Below, in pieces: positions 34,578 through 43,975 of a stretch of 64,000 nt of DNA (position 1 is its first letter; each line of letters begins with the position of its first letter). The stretch comes from Bacteroidales bacterium (GTDB lineage Bacteria > Bacteroidota > Bacteroidia > Bacteroidales > JAADGE01), in NCBI GenBank assembly GCA_021648725.1, contig JAKISF010000014.1, forward strand, positions 1 to 64,000, given 5' to 3'. The translations under genes and the position numbers were made by a program. The notes under the pieces were generated by a model that searched no databases, was not told the origin of the DNA, and saw nothing but the letters and a program-made list of their open reading frames with translations.

Positions 34578-36761
34578 TTATTGTAACATTTTAGTTTTAA
34601 CATAATCCATTAATAAATCAATATCGGTTTGTTCCGAACCGTGTTTCAATAACATTTCTTTATCTTCTTTGATACTGTTTTCAAATGTTTTTAAATCTTT
34701 CATTTTAATTGCCTTTAAATACATTTCAACAGCTTTCATCTTATCGCCTTTACAAAATAAAACATGACCAAAATTAATATAATCAAAAACGGTCGGTTTA
34801 TTCTCCAACAATTTACTATAGTATTTCACAGAAATATCAAACTTTCCTAAAACAAAAGAGCACCAAGCTATCGGTCGCTTAACCATAAGATTATCAGGCT
34901 CATAATATTCCACTTTAAAATATTTTTTCAATGCTTCTTCGTGGTTTTCCATCGATAAATAACAATGCCCGATATTTGCTTGGATATGTAAATTATTATC
35001 TTCTTCTTTTTCTGCTTTTTGATAATATTTTAATGCTTCTTCATAATTACGATTTTTACGGTAACAAAAGGCTATCTTTTTTGTAAGCCATAAAGATGCT
35101 TCTCCGAATAATTCAGCTTTTTTATAATGTTCAGATGCTTTATCGTAATTTTTTAATTTTTGCCAGGCAAACCCGAGTTTTTCAAAATTCTTTTGAGCAG
35201 CTTTTCCTTTTAGTTTTAATTTAGAAAGTGCGTCAATTGCTTCGTTATAAAATCCTTTTTTAAAATAAAGTTCCGAAATTATTTTCAGAGTCTTGTTATC
35301 TTTAATTATCGTATCAAAAAGTAAAGTATTATAAATATCAAAACTTGAATCAAAAAAATCATCAAACTCTTTGTGTAAAGGGTGCAGTTTAAAAAAACGA
35401 TATAAATCTTGAATATATCTTGTGAAAATTTGTTTGTCTTTCTTTCCTTTGTTCAGTAACTCGTCATCATCACTTATTTCTTTCATTTGCTGCATCTCTG
35501 TTTTAAACAATTCTACGATCATACTTCTTTGAGCTTTCGGCATCATTTGAACATTCATGCAAAACGAATATTTATCAGAATTGCACATAAAAGCGGAACG
35601 TTCCAAACCTTTTGCAAAAGCTTCTGCATCAAAGTTTTCGTCAAAATCTGAAAATGCGTTTTTTACTTCTTCGTTTTCGGCATAAAACGGCATAAACCAA
35701 TTTGCCGGTTGCTTGAAAAAAGGGAAGTTTTTAAACATTGCAAACGCACTCATAAAAACATCGGAACCTTCTAATTGCATTTTTGAAAAGTCTGCCATTT
35801 TCCCGAGTAATTCGGGAGCATCATCAAAAAGTTCTTCCCAGTCAGGGTTTTTATCTTCTATTAAGTTATCGGAAAGAATATCGTCTAAATTCAGTTTTTC
35901 TTCAATTTTCGGTCTGAACTTCTGCATCTCAGGAATAATTTCATCTCTTAATTTTTTTGAAATTTTCTCAGTTTCTTTTGTTCTGATAAATTGCAAAATA
36001 ATATCTTCAATATGTTTTTCAATTCCGTCATCTTTTTTTATTTGTTTTAACTTTTTTATTAAATCATCGTGCAAATACATTCTTTTATTATACACATAAA
36101 AAGAAATAACAATCCCAACTAATGCTCTGTTCCAAACTGCATTTTCATCAGCATCGTAAAAATCAAATAAAGAAATCAATTTTTTTTCGTCAAACCTTCT
36201 TATTAAGCTTATTGTGAGAGCACTTACAATAATACTTTTTTCATGAAATAATATTTTTTTTGAACGAGAAAGTTTTCGAAGCGAATCTAAATCGTTGTCA
36301 GTAATGCCGTTACTCAGCCAAATAAAAAAGAAGAGTTTATACAAAGCAGACTTTCTTTCATTATTTTCGGCACCTTTCTTAATACTTAATAATTGGTTAA
36401 TCTCACTTTCAACAGTAGTCTTATTTTTAATAATATCAACATTTAATACTCTTTTCTCTGCACTTAGCCTGTTATTTGTATCGTTCAAAAAATAATAATC
36501 GTTCAATTGCTCTGCCGTTTCCTCCAAAACAGTTTGAATACGTTTGTATATAGCCGGTTTTTGCGGATCGTCGATTCCTTTAAAAGTATATTCTAACAAA
36601 TAACCATACGTTTCTTTTTGTTTTTCAAAGTTATGAATTAACTCAAGATTATTGGTCCGGCTAATGTTTTCTTCAATTAATAAAAATGCGTCTGCAAGTT
36701 TTTTTTCGGTTATGTAATTGCATATTTTCTTATATATTGTTCTGAATTTTTTATACAGCAT
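34578..36761 (-). CDS. Large TPR-containing protein of unknown function
   Basis: The 727-residue protein is cytoplasmic by appearance (no signal peptide or membrane helix). Residues 1 to about 480 are helical and of unknown family (for example FAMFKNFPFFKQPANWFMPFY). From about 490 to 700 there are at least six tetratricopeptide repeats (NEAIDALSKLKLKGKA, YDKASEHYKKAE, YEEALKYYQKAE, HEEALKKYFKVEYYEPD, FDISVKYYSKLLENKP, MKAVEMYLKAIK), which usually bind partner proteins. Single-gene unit, divergent from the membrane kinase. No function is proposed. Confidence 0.8.
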   Translation of the reverse strand: MLYKKFRTIYKKICNYITEKKLADAFLLIEENISRTNNLELIHNFEKQKETYGYLLEYTFKGIDDPQKPAIYKRIQTVLEETAEQLNDYYFLNDTNNRLSAEKRVLNVDIIKNKTTVESEINQLLSIKKGAENNERKSALYKLFFFIWLSNGITDNDLDSLRKLSRSKKILFHEKSIIVSALTISLIRRFDEKKLISLFDFYDADENAVWNRALVGIVISFYVYNKRMYLHDDLIKKLKQIKKDDGIEKHIEDIILQFIRTKETEKISKKLRDEIIPEMQKFRPKIEEKLNLDDILSDNLIEDKNPDWEELFDDAPELLGKMADFSKMQLEGSDVFMSAFAMFKNFPFFKQPANWFMPFYAENEEVKNAFSDFDENFDAEAFAKGLERSAFMCNSDKYSFCMNVQMMPKAQRSMIVELFKTEMQQMKEISDDDELLNKGKKDKQIFTRYIQDLYRFFKLHPLHKEFDDFFDSSFDIYNTLLFDTIIKDNKTLKIISELYFKKGFYNEAIDALSKLKLKGKAAQKNFEKLGFAWQKLKNYDKASEHYKKAELFGEASLWLTKKIAFCYRKNRNYEEALKYYQKAEKEEDNNLHIQANIGHCYLSMENHEEALKKYFKVEYYEPDNLMVKRPIAWCSFVLGKFDISVKYYSKLLENKPTVFDYINFGHVLFCKGDKMKAVEMYLKAIKMKDLKTFENSIKEDKEMLLKHGSEQTDIDLLMDYVKTKMLQ

Positions 36762-36862
36762 TATTTTTGTTTTAATTACAGATAATTATACACAAAAACA
36801 ATACAAATAAGTAAATTATGTCAATAAGACAGTTTTTGTATAAATATTTTGTTATATTTTTA

Positions 36863-36870
36863 TATATTTG
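36863..36870 (+). promoter_or_regulatory. Candidate -7 box of the membrane histidine kinase gene
   Basis: TATATTTG lies 49 bp before the ATG at 36920 and fits TAnnTTTG. No TTG is found at the normal distance upstream, so support is partial. Confidence 0.4.
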
Positions 36871-36919
36871 AGGTTTAAAATAAGTAATTGATACAAAAGC
36901 TTTATAGCCTGACAAAACA

Positions 36920-38311
36920 ATGAAATCAATATTAAAGTACTTTTTAAAAGCGTACAAATTTAATTCTAATATAGAAAGCATAAGAACAAAATCATTTTTA
37001 TTGTTTCTGTTGTCAGGCTTACTTTTGTTGATAGCTTTTATGATTAAAACAGGTGTATCCGGAAACTGCAGTTCTTTGCCCGTGCAAGCATCTTTTGTAT
37101 TTCTGATTCTTTTATCATTATTTTTTATAAAAAGAGGCAATCAACAAATCGTAGAAAACAGTCTTGCAATAATTATAATTTTGGTTGAGATTCTTTCTGT
37201 TTTTTTAAACTTCTCAGGTGCTGCTGCTTTTAACTTCTTTGTTGATGAGTTTTACATTCTTTTGTCTTTTCTTCTTTTTACGGCAATGTTTGCGTCAAGA
37301 TTTGTTTTAGGGTTAAATACAGTATTAGTAATAGCAACATCAATTACGGCATTTATATACAAAAAAGATGATTTCCCTCCTGAAATTATTAGTGAACTTA
37401 AATTTGGGTTAAGTGTATATATATTTGTTATACTTCTTATATTTATTTTCAGCTATTTATATACTAACATAATACATACTGCAATTAAAGAAATATCAGA
37501 CCATGCAGATGATGCAGATGAAAAAAATATTCAACTGAAAAAACATTCCGACATTTTATCGAAACAGAAAGAGGAGTTAGAAAAGGCGAAAAAAAAGGCA
37601 GAAGAAAGTGATAAACTTAAATCTACCTTTCTTGCAAATATGTCGCATGAAATAAGAACACCAATGAATGCAATTCTTGGATTTACGGAAATACTAACAG
37701 GGACAAAATTAGACGAGAAACAAGCAGAATACATAAAAATAATTGAAAACAGCGGAAAACATTTATTAGAACTGATAAACGATATCATTGACATTTCAAA
37801 ACTTGAATCTAACCAGCTTAAAATTGAAGAATCAAAATGCAACTTAAATCATTTTATAGAAGAGATGGTTACTTTCTTTGAACTGTCTTTGCATAAAGAT
37901 CATAAAACAAACTTAAAAATAACAAAAAGTTTGGGTTTAGAAAAAGGAGAAGATATAATATTAACAGACACAACAAGGCTCCGGCAAATTTTAATAAACC
38001 TTACGGGTAATGCAATTAAATTTACAATGTCGGGTTCAATAAATATTGCATACACAAAACAATCTGACAACGAACTGCTGTTTTCGATTAAAGATACAGG
38101 AATAGGAATAAGCCAAGAACAATTACCTATTATATTTGAACGTTTCCGACAAGCAGACGAAACAACAACAAAAAAATTCGGAGGAACGGGATTAGGTTTG
38201 GCAATATCAAAAGCCTGTACAGAACTTCTCGGAGGCAAAATATGGGCAATATCAGAAAAAGACGAAGGCTCAACTTTTTACTTTACAATTCCGTATAAAC
38301 CTTTTGTATAA
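36920..38311 (+). CDS. Membrane sensor histidine kinase
   Basis: A 463-residue kinase with six N-terminal membrane helices and almost no extracellular loop (residues 20-195), a coiled linker rich in Lys/Glu, a HisKA domain with the phosphorylated His in LANMSHEIRTPMNAILGF, and an ATP-binding domain with GNAIKFT, DTGIGIS and GTGLGLAISKA. It lacks a receiver domain, and no response regulator gene is adjacent, so the partner is elsewhere. Such multi-helix sensor parts read membrane or intracellular cues. The LuxC-like gene follows after 14 bp. Confidence 0.9.
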   Translation: MKSILKYFLKAYKFNSNIESIRTKSFLLFLLSGLLLLIAFMIKTGVSGNCSSLPVQASFVFLILLSLFFIKRGNQQIVENSLAIIIILVEILSVFLNFSGAAAFNFFVDEFYILLSFLLFTAMFASRFVLGLNTVLVIATSITAFIYKKDDFPPEIISELKFGLSVYIFVILLIFIFSYLYTNIIHTAIKEISDHADDADEKNIQLKKHSDILSKQKEELEKAKKKAEESDKLKSTFLANMSHEIRTPMNAILGFTEILTGTKLDEKQAEYIKIIENSGKHLLELINDIIDISKLESNQLKIEESKCNLNHFIEEMVTFFELSLHKDHKTNLKITKSLGLEKGEDIILTDTTRLRQILINLTGNAIKFTMSGSINIAYTKQSDNELLFSIKDTGIGISQEQLPIIFERFRQADETTTKKFGGTGLGLAISKACTELLGGKIWAISEKDEGSTFYFTIPYKPFV

Positions 38312-38325
38312 ATACAGTTATTTTA

Positions 38326-39327
38326 ATGAATTTACAACAAAAAATAAATGCTTTCTCAAACCTCGGAAAGGCTATAATTGAAAATAAAGAAAAACTAAAA
38401 CAAAAAAAACACAACCCTTGGTTTACCGAAAGCAATTTGGAATATGCTCTGACAGAAATCGGACAATCTTTAAACCAAAAAAATCTTGAAACGTGGACTG
38501 AAAAATATCCTGACTTACAAGCTGAAAAAGACGCAAAAACAATAGGCGTAATAACTGCCGGGAATATTCCGTTAGTCGGATTTCACGACTTTTTATCGGT
38601 ACTTATAAGCGGACACAAGTTTAAAGGTAAGCTGTCTTCAAAAAATGATAAATTATTACCGGAAATAATTAATCTGCTAATTGAAATTGAGCCTAATTTT
38701 AAAAACTATATCCGGATTTCTGAAAATAAATTAGAAAACTTTGATGCCGTAATTGCTACCGGAAGTAATAATTCTGCAAGATATTTTGAATACTATTTCG
38801 GAAAATACCCGCATATTATTCGAAAAAACAGAAATTCGGTTGCCGTTTTAACAGGAAACGAAACAGACAAAGAATTACAACTTCTGTCTGATGATATTTT
38901 TCTGCATTTCGGTTTAGGATGCCGATCTGTATCTAAATTATTTTTACCCGACAACTACAATTTAGACAACATATTCAAAAATTCATTAAAACATAAAGAA
39001 ATAATAAACCACAATAAATACGCAAATAATTACGATTATAACAGAGCAATTTACATGATGAATTTAATCGAGTTTAAAGACAACGGAGTAATGCTGATGA
39101 AGGAAGATGTAAATTTGGCATCGCCTGTTTCTGTTGTGTATTATGAATATTATTCTAAAATAGAAACCGTAAAACAAAGGCTTGAACTTGAAAAAAACAA
39201 AATTCAATGTATTGTTGCCGACAGCAAAATAATTTCGGATGCAATACCGTTCGGCAAAAGCCAAAAACCGATGCTTTGGGATTATGCCGACAATATTGAT
39301 ACTCTTAATTTTTTAGTACGGTTGTAA
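38326..39327 (+). CDS. LuxC-like acyl-CoA reductase
   Basis: The 333-residue protein belongs to the LuxC family, which reduces activated fatty acids to aldehydes with NADPH. It has ITAGNIPLVGFHDFLSVL (nucleotide-binding region), VIATGSNNSARYFEYYF, RKNRNSVAVL and the catalytic Cys in LHFGLGCRSVSKLFLP near residue 205. It is shorter than LuxC of luminous bacteria (about 480). The matching LuxE-like protein is 34 kb away at 3469-4467. In this phylum this reductase often stands apart from light genes; its physiological product is unknown. Confidence 0.86.
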   Translation: MNLQQKINAFSNLGKAIIENKEKLKQKKHNPWFTESNLEYALTEIGQSLNQKNLETWTEKYPDLQAEKDAKTIGVITAGNIPLVGFHDFLSVLISGHKFKGKLSSKNDKLLPEIINLLIEIEPNFKNYIRISENKLENFDAVIATGSNNSARYFEYYFGKYPHIIRKNRNSVAVLTGNETDKELQLLSDDIFLHFGLGCRSVSKLFLPDNYNLDNIFKNSLKHKEIINHNKYANNYDYNRAIYMMNLIEFKDNGVMLMKEDVNLASPVSVVYYEYYSKIETVKQRLELEKNKIQCIVADSKIISDAIPFGKSQKPMLWDYADNIDTLNFLVRL

Positions 39328-39403
39328 AAAACTTTTTATTTTGTAATCCGAATTATTTATCAAAATTCTGAGAATTATCGTAAATTTCATTAAATTTAAT
39401 AAA

Positions 39404-40186
39404 ATGGAAAATTTCAAATGGTTTGAAAAGTGGTATTCTAAGCACGTAATTGAACATTATAAAGAAGATATCACCGTAAAAATTGAAAATAAGAACAACT
39501 TGGGCTGGAGGTTATTTGTTGATTTTAGTTCTGCAAATTATAAGCACTTGAACGGATTATCAGAATCTAAAAAGGTTTCAGATTACAATTATTTTTTGAT
39601 TAATGCGAAAGAAAAAATATTTAGCGGTGAAGGTGATTTTACGAAATTGGATTTTTTAATCGGTAAATTCAGAGCATATTTAGGTGAAACAGATTTTCAT
39701 TCACATGAAAACGACATGTTTTTAAATCCGGATATTCAAAACTTCATTTTTGAAAACGAAAAAAATGAACTAATATTTCTTCATTATACTTCCGAAAAAG
39801 AAACAGCAGATAAAATATTAAAAGAAGGTTTTAGATACCAAACATCATTTGATAAAACAACAACATTAATTAAAAACGACAAAATCGACATAAATTATAA
39901 TCATCTTATAAGAAAACCGTTCGGGAAATTTGTTGTCGTTATTTCAATTCAAAAAAAATTGCACTCAAAATACAATCAACTTGTTAATAATGCAGGCAAA
40001 AAAGAGTTAAAAGTTGAAGAGGTATTGTCGGAAAAACCTGTTTATGAAGATGAGTTTAACGAAAAAACTTACACCCTGCATCATAAGTTTATTAAAGGTT
40101 ACATAAACTATTCATCGGGTCAAATAGTAAAAAATGCTGAATTTAACAGCGGTTTTGATTCAGACTTATTTAAGTCATTTATTTAG
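39404..40186 (+). CDS. Imm53-like domain fused to a possible ADP-ribosyltransferase-like domain
   Basis: Residues 1-95 resemble the Imm53 immunity family: a W-E-K-WY start ([11 protein letters not shown]), [18 protein letters not shown], and the closing [21 protein letters not shown]. The rest (about 118-260) holds [23 protein letters not shown], which looks like the H-[YG]-T...ILKEGF opening of ADP-ribosyltransferase or KptA-like folds, and ends [20 protein letters not shown]. The second assignment is weak. No toxin gene is visible beside it, so an immunity role is uncertain. The stop overlaps the convergent rnhB stop by 8 bp. Confidence 0.72.
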   Translation: MENFKWFEKWYSKHVIEHYKEDITVKIENKNNLGWRLFVDFSSANYKHLNGLSESKKVSDYNYFLINAKEKIFSGEGDFTKLDFLIGKFRAYLGETDFHSHENDMFLNPDIQNFIFENEKNELIFLHYTSEKETADKILKEGFRYQTSFDKTTTLIKNDKIDINYNHLIRKPFGKFVVVISIQKKLHSKYNQLVNNAGKKELKVEEVLSEKPVYEDEFNEKTYTLHHKFIKGYINYSSGQIVKNAEFNSGFDSDLFKSFI

Positions 40187-40784
40187 CTTTTTTATCACAT
40201 CCGGAACAAGGAAGAAGCCTGAAACTTTTTCTGTGATATTTTGTAATGCCGTGTTCAACAATACCTTGCCGATGTTTCTTTGTCGGGTATGCTTTATTGT
40301 TTTCCCAATCATAAAAAGGGTATTCTTTATGAATCTCAATCATATAATCATCTCGAAATGTTTTTGCCAAAACAGAAGCCGCAGCAATCGACAAAAATTT
40401 TCCGTCACCTTTAATAATACATGTATGCGGAATGTTTTTATATGGTTTAAAACGGTTTCCGTCAATAAGTATGTGCTCGGGAATATTCTTCAATTTACCT
40501 ATTGCAAGTTGCATTGCTTTTATTGATGCGTTTAAAATATTTATTTTATCAATTTCTTCGTTATTAACCGATGCAACTGCCCATTCAACAGATTCTTTTA
40601 TAATTTGCTCCCTTAAAATATATCTTTGTTTTTCTGAAAGTTTTTTAGAATCATTCAGCAATTTATTTTTATAATTTTTCGGGAAAATTACGGCAGCAGC
40701 ATAAACCGGTCCTGCAAGACAACCTCTGCCGGCTTCATCGCAACCTGCTTCAATCAATTTCTTATGTAAATAAGACTTTAGCAA
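40179..40784 (-). CDS. rnhB: Ribonuclease HII
   Basis: Cleaves the RNA strand of RNA-DNA hybrids and single ribonucleotides in DNA. The active-site motif [19 protein letters not shown] (Asp/Glu pair) sits near residue 15, another acidic residue is in HILIDGNRF, and the later segment [15 protein letters not shown] is typical. At 201 residues it is full length. It begins one base after the stop of the upstream membrane-protein gene, so the two are co-transcribed, and its 3' end overlaps the convergent gene by 8 bp. Confidence 0.96.
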   Translation of the reverse strand: MLKSYLHKKLIEAGCDEAGRGCLAGPVYAAAVIFPKNYKNKLLNDSKKLSEKQRYILREQIIKESVEWAVASVNNEEIDKINILNASIKAMQLAIGKLKNIPEHILIDGNRFKPYKNIPHTCIIKGDGKFLSIAAASVLAKTFRDDYMIEIHKEYPFYDWENNKAYPTKKHRQGIVEHGITKYHRKSFRLLPCSGCDKKAK

Positions 40785-40785
40785 T

Positions 40786-41514
40786 TTATTTTGGTACTTT
40801 ATCTTTAAATATTACTTGCCCTTTTACCAACCAAGATGTTCCGAATGCAAATAAAGCAACGGTTTCTAACCAAAACATCGGTTTCAATTCATCAATAAAC
40901 GAATATTTTCCCATTAAAAATTCACGATATAAAATAATGAATAATAAACACAGCAGAATTAAAATTCCGCTTATTCTGTAGATTCTGTTTCTGTTAATTT
41001 TTTCTTTTGACATAACAGAACCTTTGCCTCTGTATGTTCTTGTAAATAAAAATATTGAAATGAATGACAATGTAACAAAAAACAATAATGCAGACAGCAA
41101 ATGAACAATAGTTTTCCATTCGTTTGATTTTACACACTCAACATTGCACAACTTTGCAACTTCTATAATCTCAGGCGGAAAAAATGCAACACCCAAAGCT
41201 CCCGTTCCGGCAATAACTCCGGCAATTCTGTCAACTTTTGAATGACCTCTGTATGCAAATAAAAACATTGCAACAAACGACAAAATTCCGACAAGAAAAT
41301 CTCTCATTCCTGTATGATAGTATTGACTTATTGATATTTGCAACACATTACATTTATAAAAAATAACCGACCCGACAATTAACACAAAAGGCAAAGCCAT
41401 TCCCAGAATGCCGATATTTCGACGCATTGCATAATAAGAAATTACTTTTCGGTTTTCATCGTACTCTTTAAAACGATTTATAAATTCGGTAATTATTGAG
41501 GGTTTCTTTTTCAT
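40786..41514 (-). CDS. Integral membrane protein of unknown function
   Basis: A 242-residue protein with a basic, soluble N-terminus and about six membrane helices ([106 protein letters not shown]). [13 protein letters not shown] and the AYRGH...DR segment recall DUF998-like proteins, but I cannot confirm this. First gene of a pair with rnhB (one-base gap). Confidence 0.8.
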   Translation of the reverse strand: MKKKPSIITEFINRFKEYDENRKVISYYAMRRNIGILGMALPFVLIVGSVIFYKCNVLQISISQYYHTGMRDFLVGILSFVAMFLFAYRGHSKVDRIAGVIAGTGALGVAFFPPEIIEVAKLCNVECVKSNEWKTIVHLLSALLFFVTLSFISIFLFTRTYRGKGSVMSKEKINRNRIYRISGILILLCLLFIILYREFLMGKYSFIDELKPMFWLETVALFAFGTSWLVKGQVIFKDKVPK

Positions 41515-41654
41515 AATGTATATGAATAATCTATATAAAATTAGATACTATAGTTTAATTTGTCATAATTTTTATCGAATATTTTAAAAAAAATCTACTT
41601 ACGAAACAAATAACAAACAGATAAATAATTCTATATTCGCCGACTGTTACAAAT

Positions 41655-42551
41655 ATGAAGTTTTTTAATTTACATAAGCGTTTTTGGCAATGGGCTTTAC
41701 TGCTTTTTGTTTCCTTTATTTGGGGAGCATCTTTTATTTTAATGAAACGCAGTTTAGAGTCATTCTCATCAATTCAGGTAGGAACTTTGCGTATTTTCTT
41801 TGCTTTTCTTTTTCTCTTACCTTTATTTATCAAACGATTTAAGAAATTTCCAAAGAAGCATATTAAGTCTCTGCTGATTGTTGCATTTATCGGAAATCTG
41901 TTGCCTGCAATTTTATTTGCTTTAGCTCAAACAGAAATAAGCAGTTCGTTAAGCGGAATGCTGAATACAATGTTTCCTATTATTGCATTGATTATAGGGG
42001 CACTTTTTTACGGAATAAAAACAGAAAAACACAGAATTTTAGGCATTGTAATCGGCTTACTCGGCACAATCGGAATTGTATTATCCGGAGACTCTGATTT
42101 TACCGGAAATAACAATTATTCTTTATATATATTCCTTGCCGTTGTTTTTTATGCCTTTAGTATTAATGAAATTAAATATAATTTGGCAGAAATTGACGGA
42201 GTAAGCATTACTGTTTTTGCTTTTATGATTATAGGTCCGGTTTCCGGAGTATATTTATTGTTTTCAGACTTTTCAAGTGCAACTGCTACACCTGATTATC
42301 TTGAAAACTTAGGATATATTGTTTTATTGGCTTTGGGAGGCTCTGCTGTTTCAGTTACTTTATTTTATTTGCTTATGGATTATGTTGATGTTGTTTTTGC
42401 TTCATTAACAACATACATTATACCCGTTTTTGCTATTTTTTGGGGAATTTTTGACGGAGAAGTAATCACTATAGTACAAATGTTATTTATGTTTTTAATA
42501 TTTGCAGGCATTTTTCTTGTTAACAAGAAAAAACAGAAAATTTCAAAATAA
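41655..42551 (+). CDS. EamA/DMT-family transporter
   Basis: The 298-residue protein has ten predicted membrane helices in two EamA halves (about 10-140 and 155-290). Typical segments are LLFVSFIWGASFILMKRSL at the start and ALGGSAVSVTLFYLLMDYVDVVFASLTTYIIPVFAIFWG in the second half (split here into family motifs). Members export amino acids, nucleosides or other metabolites; the substrate cannot be read from sequence. Single gene, divergent from the membrane-protein/rnhB pair. Confidence 0.9.
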   Translation: MKFFNLHKRFWQWALLLFVSFIWGASFILMKRSLESFSSIQVGTLRIFFAFLFLLPLFIKRFKKFPKKHIKSLLIVAFIGNLLPAILFALAQTEISSSLSGMLNTMFPIIALIIGALFYGIKTEKHRILGIVIGLLGTIGIVLSGDSDFTGNNNYSLYIFLAVVFYAFSINEIKYNLAEIDGVSITVFAFMIIGPVSGVYLLFSDFSSATATPDYLENLGYIVLLALGGSAVSVTLFYLLMDYVDVVFASLTTYIIPVFAIFWGIFDGEVITIVQMLFMFLIFAGIFLVNKKKQKISK

Positions 42552-42588
42552 AACTTTTTTATTCCTTCCTATTCTGCTCAGACTTTCT

Positions 42589-42596
42589 TATATTTG
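42589..42596 (+). promoter_or_regulatory. Candidate -7 box of the TPR/FecCD run
   Basis: TATATTTG, 37 bp before the ATG at 42634. No good TTG at the expected -33 position. Confidence 0.42.
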
Positions 42597-42633
42597 TTAA
42601 ATTACTTTTTTTAACCTTATTTTTATTCATCGG

Positions 42634-43752
42634 ATGAAAAAATTTATACTTTTTTTATTGACCGTTTTCTTCGCATACTTAACAGCCTTTTATACAACCG
42701 GTAAAAAAAACGGATATGAGAAAATTTTTGATTTTGATTTTCTTATTCAAAAATTAAACACCCCGAAAACCGAAAGCGAAGCACCTGAGAAAACAAATAT
42801 AGAAACGGGTAAATATTACTTGGAAGCAGAAGAATACGACAGTGCTTTAGATGCTTTCTTTGACGCACTTGACGAAAATGATAACAGTGAAAGCAATTAT
42901 TATATTGGTCATACCTATTTAATGCAGGAAGATTACTATAATGCACTTGAGTATTTAAATACAGCTATTGACTTAGATGCAAAAAATGACAAAGCATATC
43001 TTGATAAAGGAATAGTTGAATATGAACAAGGCTATTACAGTGAAGCTATTAATGATTTATTCTTCTCAACGGAGCTTAATTCTGAAAATGCAAAGCCATA
43101 TTATTATTTATCTTTGTGCTATGAACAAAACAAGCAGTTAGAGGTTGCTCTGCAATCTGTTGAAACAGCAGTAAAATACGACTCGTTATATTCAGATGCA
43201 TGGTTTAAAGCCGGTTATTTAGCTTTTAATCTTGACAGCTTCAATCGGGCAAAATATTATTATACTAAACTGTTAAATATAGAACCTGAGCATAAATACG
43301 GTTTAGTTAATCTCGGGCTTACATACAGTTACTTAAATGAAAATGATTCTGCAATTTTATATTATGATAAAGTTATAGAAATTTACCCTAAATACGATTT
43401 AGCATACAACAACAAAGGATATATTTATCAAAAACAAAAACGATACAAAGAAGCAATAGAATTATACAATACAGCATTTTTGCTCAACAATAAGAACTCT
43501 CGTTCTCTATGGAACAGAGGAGATTGCTTATTTCTGTCAGGCAAATATAATGAGGCATTAAAAGATTTTAAAAAAGTATATGAATTAGATAAAGACAGTT
43601 ATAATGTGCTGTTTCGAATAGGTGAATGCTATGAAAAATTAGGACTTAAAAAAGACGCATTAGATTACTATCAACAATATCAGTCTGTTGCAAGTATTAA
43701 AAGCATTTATTTTAATAAGGTCATAGATAAAATAAAAAAACTGAAAAAATAA
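42634..43752 (+). CDS. Envelope TPR protein
   Basis: This 372-residue protein has an N-terminal hydrophobic signal or anchor (FILFLLTVFFAYLTAFY), then about eight TPR units from residue 60 to 365 (YLEAEEYDSALDAFFDAL, DYYNALEYLNTAIDLD, GYYSEAINDLFFSTEL, FNRAKYYYTKLLNIEPE, RYKEAIELYNTAF, KYNEALKDFKKVYELD). It is likely periplasmic or inner-membrane anchored and acts as a binding scaffold. The next gene starts one base after its stop. Confidence 0.85.
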   Translation: MKKFILFLLTVFFAYLTAFYTTGKKNGYEKIFDFDFLIQKLNTPKTESEAPEKTNIETGKYYLEAEEYDSALDAFFDALDENDNSESNYYIGHTYLMQEDYYNALEYLNTAIDLDAKNDKAYLDKGIVEYEQGYYSEAINDLFFSTELNSENAKPYYYLSLCYEQNKQLEVALQSVETAVKYDSLYSDAWFKAGYLAFNLDSFNRAKYYYTKLLNIEPEHKYGLVNLGLTYSYLNENDSAILYYDKVIEIYPKYDLAYNNKGYIYQKQKRYKEAIELYNTAFLLNNKNSRSLWNRGDCLFLSGKYNEALKDFKKVYELDKDSYNVLFRIGECYEKLGLKKDALDYYQQYQSVASIKSIYFNKVIDKIKKLKK

Positions 43753-43753
43753 T

Positions 43754-43957
43754 ATGGGAAAACAAAAAAGAATAAGTGATAAAGAATTTCTTGAAAATTA
43801 CGGCAAGCATCATAATCGCAAATCAAGAAGTGACCTGTACGTTAAAGAAAAAGACGGCATTACGGGAAAAGGTATTTTATTTTGGATATTTCTTGCAATA
43901 GTTTTTTTGGTCGCATATTATTTATTTTCAAATTTCCTTTTCTCGCCTCAATCATAA
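43754..43957 (+). CDS. Small single-span membrane protein
   Basis: 67 residues: a basic N-terminal half (ISDKEFLENYGKHHNRKSRSD) and one C-terminal membrane helix (ILFWIFLAIVFLVAYYLF), so the N-terminus probably stays in the cytoplasm. It starts one base after the TPR gene and lies 18 bp before the FecCD gene, tight spacing that supports a real co-translated gene. No family is recognised. Confidence 0.68.
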   Translation: MGKQKRISDKEFLENYGKHHNRKSRSDLYVKEKDGITGKGILFWIFLAIVFLVAYYLFSNFLFSPQS

Positions 43958-43975
43958 AATAAGAAAAAGAGTTAT

